64,000 nucleotides of DNA from Roseateles subflavus. Its GTDB lineage: Bacteria > Pseudomonadota > Gammaproteobacteria > Burkholderiales > Burkholderiaceae_C. Under the pieces are notes generated by a model. That model was not told the origin of the DNA. It worked only from the letters and a program-made list of their open reading frames with translations, and ran no database searches. The stretch lies in contig NZ_JASVDS010000001.1 in NCBI RefSeq assembly GCF_030285365.1, positions 930,001-994,000 of the forward strand, read 5' to 3'. Position numbers and translations under genes: made by a program. This document shows positions 19,175 through 26,895 of this stretch, one piece after another (position 1 is the first letter of the stretch; each line of letters starts with the position of its first letter).

Positions 19175-19645
19175 TCAGGCGACCGACTTCAGCGGTTCCC
19201 AGTCGGCGATCAGCTTGTGCAGCGTCGCGGCCTCGGCCTCGGTCTTGAGGCGCTCACGCAGTTCGCGGTCCGAGAGCATCTCGGCGATCTCGGAGAGGAT
19301 TTCCAGGTGACGCTGGGTGGCGGCCTCGGGTACCAGCAGGAAGATCAGCAGGGAGACGGGCTCGTCGTCCGGCGCATCGAAGCCAATGGCCTGCTGCACG
19401 CGCAGCACGGCAGCCAGCGGGTTCTTCAGGCCCTTGATGCGGCCGTGCGGAATGGCCACGCCATGGCCCAGCCCGGTCGAGCCGAGGCGTTCCCGGGCAA
19501 AGAGGTTGTCCGTGACCAGGGCGCGAGCGATGGAGTGGTTGTTCTCGAACAGCAGCCCGGCTTGTTCAAAAACGCGCTTCTTGCTGGAGGCGTCCACATT
19601 CACCAGCACATTGCTGGCAGGCAGGATGGCGGCGAGACGGTTCAT
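19175..19645 (-). CDS. ptsN: Nitrogen-PTS enzyme IIA
   Basis: An EIIA-Ntr protein of about 156 residues that receives phosphate at a histidine and regulates partners such as potassium transport and stress kinases. The active-site strand [20 protein letters not shown] carries the phosphorylatable His (His67 from this start), and the family C-terminus [21 protein letters not shown] is present. The ATG at 19645 is used; a GTG three codons upstream (19654) is an alternative. It is separated from hpf by a terminator and has its own promoter-like TATAAT. Confidence 0.95.
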   Translation of the reverse strand: MNRLAAILPASNVLVNVDASSKKRVFEQAGLLFENNHSIARALVTDNLFARERLGSTGLGHGVAIPHGRIKGLKNPLAAVLRVQQAIGFDAPDDEPVSLLIFLLVPEAATQRHLEILSEIAEMLSDRELRERLKTEAEAATLHKLIADWEPLKSVA

Positions 19646-19716
19646 CGAGGTCACAGCGCCGATTACGGCTGGGTAGGCCTTGGGCGGGACGCTTGGTCAC
19701 TAGGGTTGGAGCGCCG

Positions 19717-19722
19717 ATTATA
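19717..19722 (-). promoter_or_regulatory. ptsN-hprK promoter (-10 element)
   Basis: A perfect TATAAT lies on the minus strand about 72 bp upstream of the ptsN ATG and just beyond the hpf terminator. The -35 region is GC-rich and weak. An 11-bp direct repeat, AGCGCCGATTA on the plus strand, occurs at 19655-19665 and again at 19710-19720, the second copy overlapping the -10 hexamer. Confidence 0.45.
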
Positions 19723-19833
19723 GAAAGCTCCTTGCCCACGGGCGGCCCGTCCACCGGGAGAGCCCCCCAAATGCGGTCGATTGCGTGACATTGAGGCGCT
19801 CCGGCAACGCTCCTGCACGTGTGGGCGATCAGC

Positions 19834-19858
19834 AAAAAGGCGCCCGAGTGGGCGCCTT
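19834..19858 (-). terminator. Rho-independent terminator after hpf
   Basis: A 9-bp perfect stem (19837-19845 with 19850-19858, AAGGCGCCC/GGGCGCCTT) with a 4-base loop is followed on the minus strand by a run of five T. It lies 22 bp beyond the hpf stop, so most hpf transcripts should end before ptsN. Confidence 0.85.
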
Positions 19859-19880
19859 GCGAACTCAAGGAAATCAGGGC

Positions 19881-20222
19881 TCAGGGGGCCGGCACATCCA
19901 TCCGCTTGGCGGACTGGTGGTGGTGGTCCTGGAGCTTGTCCTTGTAGCGGCAGACCTGACGATCCAGCTTGTCCATCAGCTGGTCAATGGCGGCGTATAG
20001 ATCTTCATGAGCCTGCTCGACAAAGATGTCACGTCCCTTCACGTGGACCGTGACCTCGGCCTTTTGTCGGCGCTCCTTCTCCTTCTGCTTCTCCACCGTG
20101 AGCAGGACGTTGATGTCAACGACCTGGTCAAAGTGGCGGGTCACCCGGTCCAGCTTGGTCAGCACGTATTCGCGCAGCGCTGGGGTCACTTCAAGATGGT
20201 GGCCGCTGATAGTCAGGTTCAT
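19881..20222 (-). CDS. hpf: Ribosome hibernation-promoting factor
   Basis: A 113-residue short-form HPF/RaiA protein that binds the 30S decoding region and helps store 70S/100S ribosomes. The sequence starts [20 protein letters not shown], continues [19 protein letters not shown] and ends [23 protein letters not shown], the full hibernation-factor domain without the long-form C-terminal extension. The start is fixed by a consensus AAAGGAGG just upstream (20227-20234). In many Burkholderiales it follows rpoN, which is not the case here. Confidence 0.96.
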   Translation of the reverse strand: MNLTISGHHLEVTPALREYVLTKLDRVTRHFDQVVDINVLLTVEKQKEKERRQKAEVTVHVKGRDIFVEQAHEDLYAAIDQLMDKLDRQVCRYKDKLQDHHHQSAKRMDVPAP

Positions 20223-20570
20223 AAAGCCTCCTTTCACAGGGCTTAGTCGCGAGAAAGCGTTGGTGCTTGAGAACGTTGGCGGTCGCGGTGGCGATACGCC
20301 AGTCATCGGAGCTTCAGAGGTCTTGAGGGGGGAGATTGAGGCGTGTGCGGCAGTCAGTAGCAGAGTGGAGGAATCGTTCTAGTTGCGGATCAGTGTGCTC
20401 CTGAACCCCGAACGTGACAAGCGTTTTAAGGCGGCATCAGGCGGCATCCGCAAGTGCATATTTGCTCGAGCGCAAAGCCGTGACGGATTGCGCAGGACGC
20501 CGTTGCGGGCCACCCGGATGCCCCTGGGGCAAGCCCTCGGATATCGTCGCCGCGTGCGCAATAGAAATGC
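20223..20570. other. Intergenic region between hpf and the corA promoter
   Basis: About 350 bp with only short overlapping reading frames on both strands and no family match that I recognise. It should hold the hpf promoter on the minus strand, but no clear -10/-35 pair stands out apart from an isolated TTGTCA-like hexamer on that strand near 20416-20421. Confidence 0.4.
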
Positions 20571-20600
20571 TTGATGCGGCCTCCGGCGCGGCGCGATAAT
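20571..20600 (+). promoter_or_regulatory. Candidate sigma-70 promoter for corA
   Basis: TTGATG at 20571-20576 and GATAAT at 20595-20600 are separated by 18 bp. Transcription would begin near 20607, right before a nested hairpin, giving a corA leader of about 230 nt. Confidence 0.55.
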
Positions 20601-20615
20601 GCGCCGTCCCCGCTA

Positions 20616-20732
20616 CTGGAGCCCTCCTTGGACAGCGATCACCCTCGGTGACCGTCCACTCCAGCGTCCTGGTTCGCGCGGCGCCTGAGCAGGCGCCTCG
20701 GGTGACCGGTGTCCGGAGTGAGACGGGTCACC
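20616..20732 (+). ncRNA. Structured 5' leader of corA (three consecutive stem-loops)
   Basis: Three hairpins can be drawn by hand. The first is nested: CTGGAG 20616-20621 with CTCCAG 20659-20664, TGGAC 20629-20633 with GTCCA 20654-20658, and TCACC 20639-20643 with GGTGA 20647-20651 around a CTC loop. The second is GGCGCCT 20680-20686 with AGGCGCC 20691-20697. The third is GGGTGACC 20700-20707 with GGTCACCC 20725-20732. GGTGACC of the first could alternatively pair with the right arm of the third, so two exclusive folds are possible. It may be a metal-responsive leader, but no known riboswitch consensus was recognised. Confidence 0.45.
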
Positions 20733-20837
20733 CTGCCCCCTGCCCCGGACCTGGCCTGCACTGCAAGGCTTGTCCAACGCCCACAGATTGATCCCGCCGT
20801 GCCTGCATGCCGGCCGGACGCATGCGCTGGAGCCCTC

Positions 20838-21812
20838 ATGCTCAATGTCTTCACGCTGGACAACGGCCGCCTCAAGGGCGGACTCTTCCAGGACGAAACC
20901 GAATCCGCCGCCGACCTCGCCATGGCCCGCCCCGTCTGGGTGGACCTCGAGAACCCGAGCTCCGAAGAGAAAGCCTGGATCCGCGAACGCTTCGGCCTGA
21001 TCATTCCCGAGGACATCGTCGACGACGACCTGGAGGAATCCGCCCGCTTCTACGAGGAAGACAACGGCGAGCTGCACATCCGCTCGGACTTCCTGATCGA
21101 GGATGACGAGTCCGCCCGCAATGTGCGTGTGGCCTTCATCCTGCATCAGAACGTGCTGTTCTCGGTGCACAACGAGGACCTGCCCGTTTTCCGTCTGCTG
21201 CGCCTGCGGGCACGCCGCATCCCTGCGCTGATCGAGGATGCCAAGGACGTGCTGCTCAAGCTCTACGACGCCGACGCCGAATACTCTGCCGACGTGCTGG
21301 AGAACATCTACGACAAGCTCGAGCGCATCAGCGCCCGCGTGCTGAAGAGCGATGTGAATGACGCCGAGGCCGGCGAGGTGCTGGCTGCCATCGCCCGCGA
21401 GGAGGACTTGAACGGTCGCATCCGCCGCAACGTGATGGACACGCGCCGTGCCGTGAGCTTCATGATGCGCAGCCGCATGCTCAATGCCGAGCAGTTCGAG
21501 GAGTCGCGACAGATCCTGCGTGACATCGACTCGCTCGATTCCCATACGGCGTTCCTGTTCGACAAGATCAACTTCCTGATGGACGCCACCGTCGGCTTCA
21601 TCAACATCAACCAGAACAAGATCATCAAGATCTTCTCCGTGGCGAGCGTGGCCTTGCTGCCGCCGACGCTGATCGCCAGCATCTACGGCATGAATTTCAA
21701 GCACATGCCGGAGCTGGACGCCGAATGGGGCTACCCCTTTGCCATCGCGCTGATGGTGGCATCGGTGGCGGCGCCCTTCATCTACTTCCGCCGCAAGGGC
21801 TGGCTGCGCTGA
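20838..21812 (+). CDS. corA: Magnesium/cobalt transporter CorA
   Basis: A 324-residue pentameric Mg2+ channel of the inner membrane. The long cytoplasmic N-terminal funnel ends in helix MRSRMLNAEQFEESRQILRDIDSLDSH. Two C-terminal membrane helices carry the selectivity signature YGMNF (in LIASIYGMNFKHMPEL) between them, and the protein ends FIYFRRKGWLR. The start at MLNVFTLDNGRLK matches the family start. An upstream in-frame extension to 20709 would read through the structured leader and is rejected. The long leader suggests RNA-level control. Confidence 0.95.
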   Translation: MLNVFTLDNGRLKGGLFQDETESAADLAMARPVWVDLENPSSEEKAWIRERFGLIIPEDIVDDDLEESARFYEEDNGELHIRSDFLIEDDESARNVRVAFILHQNVLFSVHNEDLPVFRLLRLRARRIPALIEDAKDVLLKLYDADAEYSADVLENIYDKLERISARVLKSDVNDAEAGEVLAAIAREEDLNGRIRRNVMDTRRAVSFMMRSRMLNAEQFEESRQILRDIDSLDSHTAFLFDKINFLMDATVGFININQNKIIKIFSVASVALLPPTLIASIYGMNFKHMPELDAEWGYPFAIALMVASVAAPFIYFRRKGWLR

Positions 21813-21990
21813 GGGCGCCAGGCGGCGCACCGGGAGGTGCTTCGCTGCCGGGATTCGCCATCGGTGATGGCGGAGATCGCGCCAGACGAAACCTGCACGC
21901 TGCACACGTTATTCGTGCGGTAGCCGATCGCCGTTCCCGACATGCACCGGCGTGTAGCTTTGTGTCAGGCCGCAGGCGTGGGCCGCAATG
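21813..21990. other. Intergenic region after corA
   Basis: This stretch contains GC-rich sequence with no clear gene. No intrinsic terminator with a T-tract on the plus strand was found directly after corA. Confidence 0.4.
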
Positions 21991-22020
21991 AAAAAGGGCT
22001 CCCGCAACAGCGGGAGCCCT
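21991..22020 (-). terminator. Rho-independent terminator of the candidate small RNA
   Basis: Eleven paired bases (AGGGCTCCCGC/GCGGGAGCCCT) around a 4-base loop are followed on the minus strand by five T. No minus-strand protein gene precedes it within 590 bp, which argues that it ends a short RNA. Confidence 0.85.
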
Positions 22021-22135
22021 GGACATAAAAGAAGCCGCAAGATGCCCCGGGACCAACGAGGGAGGGAGGGAGGAGGAGGAGAAGAGTCCCGGGATTTCAG
22101 CCCCAACACTGGGGAGATCTTGCGACCGAAAGCTT
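21991..22135 (-). ncRNA. Candidate small RNA with C/U-rich anti-Shine-Dalgarno loop
   Basis: The minus strand folds into a complete small-RNA architecture. An 8-bp closing stem (22117-22124 with 22036-22043) encloses a 5-bp hairpin (22110-22114 with 22101-22105) and a perfect 8-bp hairpin (22086-22093 with 22046-22053). The 32-nt loop of the second hairpin is almost pure C/U and reads TCCTCCTCCTCCCTCCC. An 11-bp terminator (22010-22020 with 21995-22005) and five T follow. The loop is complementary to Shine-Dalgarno sequences. The promoter is not clear: TACAGT at 22142-22147 is -10-like, and TTGAAA (22188-22193) with CCCCAT (22164-22169) resembles a heat-shock promoter with too wide a spacer (18 bp). 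Confidence 0.6.
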
Positions 22136-22613
22136 GTGGCTACTGTACTCGTTTGACTTGTTGATGGGGATGCACGCCAACCGTACTTTTCAAACCTTTG
22201 CGTAAATCTGTAAATGATTTGGCGCCACGCCTTGGATTGTTGGCTCTCGGAGGCGGAAGTTTTGCTACTTCTGTCCCCCATGCTGGGTACATGGGTGAAT
22301 TCCTGACTCGGAGTCTGGGGCTTGGGGCTTACACCAAGCTTCAAGTCAGGCCGTTTCACGTAGGCAGGAGTGGATGGCTTGTCCCGCGTTTGAGTCTCAT
22401 CCGGGAACGGCCGACGCACGTGGGGCTTGTCATACGCCTGCAAGCGAAGACTGTTGAACTGCGGCCGGTGCCGATAGACGACGCCCGGAAACGGGTCCGT
22501 GGCATCCGGCTTTCGCCCGACGGCCGGGGGGAGGTTCCCCCGGCTCACGGGATGCGAAGGGTGGCCGTGCGGCACCCCGTTTAGAATGCCGCCCCTAAAC
22601 CATAGGACGGACC
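22136..22613. other. Intergenic region before the ferritin-like gene
   Basis: No convincing gene is seen. The region contains a perfect 8-bp hairpin (GCCGGGGG 22523-22530 with CCCCCGGC 22537-22544) and a TAGAAT -10-like hexamer at 22582-22587, probably the promoter of the gene at 22614, although no good -35 is present. Confidence 0.4.
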
Positions 22614-23492
22614 ATGCTCTACCCCGAACTCTTCAAGCAACTGGAAGCCGTGCGCTGGAACATGGACACCGACATCCCGTGGGACAAGTTCGATGCCAGC
22701 CTGCTGACCGAAGACCAGGCCCAGACGATCAAGATGAACGCCATCACCGAGTGGGCGGCACTGCCGGCCACCGAGATGTTCCTGCGTGACAACCGGGACG
22801 ACAGCGACTTCTCCGCCTTCATGAGCGTCTGGTTCTTCGAGGAGCAGAAGCATTCGCTGGTGCTGATGGAGTACCTGCGCCGCTTCCGCCCGGACCTCGT
22901 GCCCAGCGAGCAGGAACTGCACGAGATCCGCTTCGACTTCGACCCGGCCCCGGCCCTCGAGACGCTCATGCTGCACTTCTGTGGCGAGATCCGCCTGAAC
23001 CACTGGTACCGCCGTGCCGCCGAATGGCACACCGAACCCGTGATCAAGGCCATCTACGAGACCCTGGCCCGGGACGAGGCCCGCCACGGTGGCGCCTACC
23101 TGCGCTACATGAAGCGTGCCATGCAGAAGTTCGGTGACGAGGCCCGTGCAGCTTTCGCCAAGGTGGGCGTGCTGATGGCCAGCGCCCGCCGCACGGCCCA
23201 GGCGCTGCATCCCACGAATCTGCACGTCAATGCCAAGCTCTTCCCGCGCGACACCATCCAGAGCCGCCTGCCGGATCCCGAGTGGCTGGAGAAGTGGCTG
23301 GACAAGCAGATCCAGTTCGATGCCGTGTGGGAGACCAAGGTGGTCGAGCGCATCCTGCACAACATGAGCCTGCTGATGGAACGCAGCTTCGCCAGCGTCC
23401 AGGAGCTGAACCGCTTCCGCAAGGAAGTCAGCGCCAAGGTGTCCGCGGCCACCGGCGCTGCCGGCGGCGCCGAGCCCAGCCCCGCGGCCTGA
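22614..23492 (+). CDS. Diiron ferritin-like protein
   Basis: A 292-residue helical protein with two ExxH diiron motifs: EEQKH (Glu77, His80) in FFEEQKHSLVLMEYL and DEARH (Glu155, His158) in LARDEARHGGAYLRYM. Further carboxylates sit on the intervening helices (CGEIRLNHWY). This is the acyl-ACP-desaturase/ferritin-like superfamily. Members in Burkholderiales are usually annotated only as ferritin-like. The C-terminus (EVSAKVSAATGAAGG) is a flexible tail. AGGACGG (22603-22609) serves as ribosome-binding site. The physiological substrate is unknown. Confidence 0.8.
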   Translation: MLYPELFKQLEAVRWNMDTDIPWDKFDASLLTEDQAQTIKMNAITEWAALPATEMFLRDNRDDSDFSAFMSVWFFEEQKHSLVLMEYLRRFRPDLVPSEQELHEIRFDFDPAPALETLMLHFCGEIRLNHWYRRAAEWHTEPVIKAIYETLARDEARHGGAYLRYMKRAMQKFGDEARAAFAKVGVLMASARRTAQALHPTNLHVNAKLFPRDTIQSRLPDPEWLEKWLDKQIQFDAVWETKVVERILHNMSLLMERSFASVQELNRFRKEVSAKVSAATGAAGGAEPSPAA

Positions 23493-23516
23493 TCGCACCG
23501 TCGATCCTGCAAAGAC

Positions 23517-23542
23517 AAAGCCCGCCAATTGGCGGGCTTTTT
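23517..23542. terminator. Bidirectional terminator
   Basis: AAAGCCCGCC/GGCGGGCTTT (10 bp) around AATT, with T-runs on both strands, lies between the plus-strand ferritin-like gene and the minus-strand ABC permease gene that converge here. Confidence 0.9.
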
Positions 23543-23561
23543 GCTGGAGACCGGCGAGGGC

Positions 23562-24461
23562 TCAGGTGGCCTGGCGGCGCTTGAGCACCAGCAGGTAGAA
23601 GCACAGGCTTGCCAGGGCCAGGCCGCCCACGAAGTGCGGCGATGCCAGCTGGGCGAAGGCCGCGCCCAGGTCATGCAGCATCAGCTGCAGCAGGCTGGCG
23701 AAGCTCTCGTGCTCCAGTTGCTGAGCGGCGCCCCGGCCTTCCAGGGTCATGCTGGCATTGAACAGGGCCTTGCCGGCACCCTCGAACTGAGTCTTCAGCA
23801 GTTCGGCTACGACGCGGTTGTGATAGACCTTGTCCAGCACGTTGGCGATGATCACAGTGCCGCCAATCAGCACGGGAACCCCCCAGCGCTTGAGCCAGGC
23901 CGCCGCTGCCATCATGGCCATGAACATGGGCGCCAGCCACAGGGTCATCAGCAGCAGGCCGATGCTCAGGCGCAGCCAGCCCAGGACAGCGATGCCCATC
24001 AGGCCACTCCAGGGCACCTGACCGAAACCGGCCAAACCGTGGATCTTGAGCAGGGCGGCCGCTGCCATCACGGGCCCGCAGACCAGGCCGACGGCCATGG
24101 CTGCCATGGGCACGAGCAGCGCGTGGGTCAGCACGGTGGCGCCGATGCTCTCGACATGTGTGGCCGGCAGGGAGAGCCAGAACTCGACGGAGCGGTCCTG
24201 CTGATCGCGACGGGACAGGCCCGGCAGCTGGAACATCGACACGATCCAGCTCAGGGCGAACACGCCCGCCATACTGCCCAGCATGGCCACGGCGGCCACG
24301 GCCACCGGCGGCGGTACGTGGGCGTCGCCGTCGACGATAGGGCCCTGGAGGGGCATCAGCAGCAGGATCAGCGCGGGCGGCACCAGCATCACCAGCAGCC
24401 AGCCGATGCGATGCTGCATCCACTCGCGCTGCATGAGGGTCAGGAATCGTTGTGCATTCAT
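23562..24461 (-). CDS. ABC-2-type transporter permease (GntR/YtrA operon)
   Basis: A 299-residue membrane protein with about six hydrophobic helices, beginning MNAQRFLTLMQREWMQHRIGWLLVMLVPPALILLL. The long soluble segment SMFQLPGLSRRDQQDRSVEFWLSLPAT is typical of ABC-2 permeases of the YtrC/CcmB-like group. The start has an AAGGAG box just upstream. It is the third gene of a GntR-ATPase-permease operon; the exported or imported compound is unknown. In Gram-positive relatives such operons respond to cell-envelope antibiotics. Confidence 0.85.
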   Translation of the reverse strand: MNAQRFLTLMQREWMQHRIGWLLVMLVPPALILLLMPLQGPIVDGDAHVPPPVAVAAVAMLGSMAGVFALSWIVSMFQLPGLSRRDQQDRSVEFWLSLPATHVESIGATVLTHALLVPMAAMAVGLVCGPVMAAAALLKIHGLAGFGQVPWSGLMGIAVLGWLRLSIGLLLMTLWLAPMFMAMMAAAAWLKRWGVPVLIGGTVIIANVLDKVYHNRVVAELLKTQFEGAGKALFNASMTLEGRGAAQQLEHESFASLLQLMLHDLGAAFAQLASPHFVGGLALASLCFYLLVLKRRQAT

Positions 24462-24474
24462 GGTGGGAGCTCCT

Positions 24475-25368
24475 TCAGGCTTCGCGAGGCTGCAGTTCGG
24501 GCTTGCGGGTGAGGGCGACGAACAGGTCGACCAGGCTCGGGCGGAATCGCTGCCCCAGCGCCTGCACATCGGCCGGCGGCTCGCCGTCGAACAGCGCGGC
24601 CGAGCGGCCCTGCTGGCGATAGCGCAGCAGCGGATGGGCGCGGGCCACCGTGTCGGCGGCGGCCGGGTCGTGGGCCAGGGCCACGAAGCGCGAGTCCATC
24701 TCCTCCAGGCTGATGTTCAGCACCAGCTTGCCTTCGTCCAGCATCATCACGTCGGACAGCAGGCTCTCGATCTCTTCCACTTGGTGGGTGGAGATCACCA
24801 CCGTGCGTTCGCCGTCGCACCATTCATCGATGAGCATCTCGTAGAAGCTCTTGCGGGAGATGACGTCCAGCCCGAGCGTGGGCTCGTCCAGGATCATCAG
24901 GCGCGTGTCGATCGCCGCGATCAGGGCCAGGTGCAGCTGCGTCACCATGCCCTTGGAGAGGGACTTGACCTTGTCATTGAGGCCCACGCTCGTGCGCTTG
25001 AGCAGCGCGCGGGCTCGCTCGGCCGAGAACTGCGGCTGCAGCCCGCCCATGAGCGTGACGAGTTCATGGACGCGGGCCCAGCGCGGCAGCACGGCCACGT
25101 CCGGGATGTAGGACAGGCCCTTCAGCAACTCCGTGCGCTGCTGGCGGGGATCCACGCCCAGCACCCGGAGCTCGCCTTCGCCAGCCTGCAGGCCGACCAT
25201 CGCCTTCATCAGCGAGGTCTTGCCCGCGCCGTTGTGCCCCAGCAGGCCGACCACGCGACCCTTGGGAATCTGGAAGGTGAGGTGATCGCAGGCGACCTTG
25301 CGGCCATAGCGCAGCGTGAAGTCTCGCGCGCTGACCAGCGCGTCGGGTGAGTTGATCGTCGTGCTCAT
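24475..25368 (-). CDS. ABC transporter ATP-binding protein
   Basis: A 297-residue ATPase with Walker A LLGHNGAGKTSLMK, an ABC signature in degenerate form (SLSKGMVTQLHLALIAA), Walker B RLMILDEPTLGLD and the switch His in VVISTHQVEEIE. The C-terminal 80 residues form an extra domain. It overlaps the GntR gene as ATGA and is followed 13 bp later by the permease, its obvious partner. Confidence 0.93.
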   Translation of the reverse strand: MSTTINSPDALVSARDFTLRYGRKVACDHLTFQIPKGRVVGLLGHNGAGKTSLMKAMVGLQAGEGELRVLGVDPRQQRTELLKGLSYIPDVAVLPRWARVHELVTLMGGLQPQFSAERARALLKRTSVGLNDKVKSLSKGMVTQLHLALIAAIDTRLMILDEPTLGLDVISRKSFYEMLIDEWCDGERTVVISTHQVEEIESLLSDVMMLDEGKLVLNISLEEMDSRFVALAHDPAAADTVARAHPLLRYRQQGRSAALFDGEPPADVQALGQRFRPSLVDLFVALTRKPELQPREA

Positions 25369-25718
25369 TGCAGGTCCTCCCATTGCAGATCCTGGGCGCC
25401 GATGCCCAGTTGTTTGAGTTTTTCTCGCAGCTGCGGCCATTCCTTGCGCAGGAACTGTTCGCGCTCGCTTTGCAGCAGGCGCTGGCGCGCCCCGGGTCGC
25501 ACGTACATGCCCAGGCCCCGTCGGCTCTCCACCAGCCCGTTGTCTGCCAGCGATTGCAGCGCGCGGCTGACGGTCAGCGGGTTGATGAGGTACTGGTTCG
25601 CCAGCAGGCGAACCGAGGGCAGGGCTTCGCCTTCCGGCGGATTGCCATCCAGCAGCTGACTGGCCAGGCGGTCAGCCAGTTGCTGGTAGATCGGCGCATT
25701 GTCATTCCAGCTGTGCAT
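25365..25718 (-). CDS. GntR-family regulator, YtrA subfamily
   Basis: A 117-residue short GntR protein. The winged HTH reads APIYQQLADRLASQLLDGN, LPSVRLLANQYLINPLTVSRALQSLADNGLVESRRGLGMYV. It is followed only by a short dimerisation helix (SEREQFLRKEWPQLREKLKQLG), which defines the YtrA branch. It heads the ABC operon and very probably autorepresses it through the GGTG-N16-CACC site immediately upstream. Confidence 0.94.
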   Translation of the reverse strand: MHSWNDNAPIYQQLADRLASQLLDGNPPEGEALPSVRLLANQYLINPLTVSRALQSLADNGLVESRRGLGMYVRPGARQRLLQSEREQFLRKEWPQLREKLKQLGIGAQDLQWEDLQ

Positions 25719-25741
25719 GTCGCTTCAGGCCAGACGCCTGC

Positions 25742-25765
25742 GGTGTGTTGCTGATGTAGCACACC
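25742..25765. promoter_or_regulatory. YtrA-type operator, GGTG-N16-CACC
   Basis: GGTGTG and CACACC form a perfect 6-bp inverted repeat with 12 bases between them, i.e. GGTG-N16-CACC, 24 bp upstream of the gntR start. From memory this is the operator format described for YtrA-type GntR repressors. It should cover the operon's promoter. Confidence 0.7.
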
Positions 25766-25769
25766 ATAA

Positions 25770-26022
25770 CAATGACCTGGGGGGCGACCTAGGGGTGGGC
25801 GACAGACTGCAGCGAAGGGGGGATGAGCTGCATAGGATGCCCGATGGTTGGTGCCTCAGTAACTGTCTGGCGGTTTGCGCTTTAATTTGAACTCGGGAGG
25901 CCGTGGCTTGTGGCTCTGTGATGGATGCAAGTTATTGATCTGATGGAGATTTTCTTGCCGCAAAGTGATCGCGTTGTCATGGCTACGTAGAGCGACTGCA
26001 TGGATCGCCTCCCTATGCACCG
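25770..26022. other. Region between the gntR operator and the IS remnant
   Basis: About 250 bp with lower GC than the flanks. It reads as degraded transposase or filler sequence. No gene can be supported. Confidence 0.35.
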
Positions 26023-26469
26023 CTAGAACAGGTCCAGCACCACAGCCACGTAAAGCCAGCCCTCGGCCGTCCAGATGTAGGTGAACTCCGCCACCCACTA
26101 TTGGGTTGGGCGCGTCGGGCTGGAACTGGCGGTCCAGCACTTTGGCGGCAATGGCGCTGTGCTCGCCATGGTCCTTGGGTAAGCCATGGCGGCGCGGGCG
26201 CTCGGCGCTTGTGCGCACATGAGCCGTTCAATGCGATGCAAACCGCAGGGTTGACCCAGCGTCAGCAGGTCATGCCAGACGCGCCGTGCGTTGTAGGTAC
26301 GGTCGCTGGCCACGAAGCTCTGGCGCACCGGCGCGCTCACTTGCTCGTCGTCCAAGCTGCGCCGGCGCGACATCCACTCGTAGAAGCCGCTTCGCGAGAC
26401 ACCGAGCGCCTCGCACCACACATTGACCGGCCACGCTCCTCGGTGCTTCGCGACGAAGCCGAACTTCAC
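26023..26469 (-). pseudogene. IS3-family transposase OrfB remnant
   Basis: The N-terminal part is readable (VKFGFVAKHRGAWPVNVW, then CEALGVSRSGFYEW and SDRTYNARRVWHD), followed by HRIERLM. The frame then shifts near 26190-26205 to RRHGLPKDHGEHSAIAAKVLD, and again near 26095 to WVAEFTYIWTAEGWLYVAVV, ending at a TAG (26023-26025) directly after VLDLF. The rest of the DDE catalytic domain is missing. The order and wording match IS3-group OrfB proteins. The copy is clearly non-functional. Confidence 0.8.
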
Positions 26470-26717
26470 ATCGATTCCTTGGCGAAGAAGGCCGCGGCTT
26501 TTTCAAGATGTCGCGCGCCATCTTGAGCTTGGCCTCCTCCTTGCGCATCCCCTCGAGCCGGTTCCTTCATCTACGCTCGCAGGCGAGTCTCATGCGCGTC
26601 GAGATCACGCGCGGTCCGCCCCGCTCGGTCACTAGATTGAGCGCCTCGACGTTGAATTCCCGGCTGAACTACCGTCTCGTCCTCATCAACCTTCTCCGGA
26701 TTGAACTTCCGCCTTAA
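26470..26717 (-). pseudogene. IS3-family transposase OrfA remnant
   Basis: On the minus strand, out-of-frame fragments recall OrfA: RRKFNPEKVDEDE near 26700, DRAGRTARDLDAHETRLRA near 26600 and the exit helix KMARDILKK near 26515. Several frameshifts separate them. It abuts the OrfB remnant in the normal OrfA-OrfB order, so one degenerate element is present. No terminal inverted repeats were identified. Confidence 0.65.
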
Positions 26718-26895
26718 CAAGGTGTCTTTCAAACTGGCAGCAGCCTAGGTGGTGCCGGCGCTAGCTCTGATCTATCACGTACCTGAGCGCCATGTAAATA
26801 GAAACTGGTTTCAAATGCCACTCACCTCTTTTCACGATGGTGGCGCCTCGCGGGCGCAAGCAAAATAATCAACAGGTAGAAAGGAACCCATCAAC

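Noticed and set aside
20379-20599. Short frames of about 60 codons on both strands upstream of corA
   Set aside because: Overlapping, Arg-rich, no ribosome-binding site; they cover the corA promoter.
20608-20837. Known riboswitch (yybP-ykoY or similar) in the corA leader
   Set aside because: The conserved loop sequences of that class could not be found; only generic stem-loops are supported.
22164-22193. Heat-shock sigma-32 promoter for the small RNA
   Set aside because: TTGAAA and CCCCAT resemble the consensus but the 18-bp spacer is too long; kept only as a remark.
21778-22575. Long minus-strand open frame of about 265 codons across the corA-ferritin gap
   Set aside because: It runs through the strong terminator at 21991-22020 and the small-RNA fold, has no ribosome-binding site and its residue composition (Pro/Ser/Arg-rich) fits a chance frame in GC-rich DNA.
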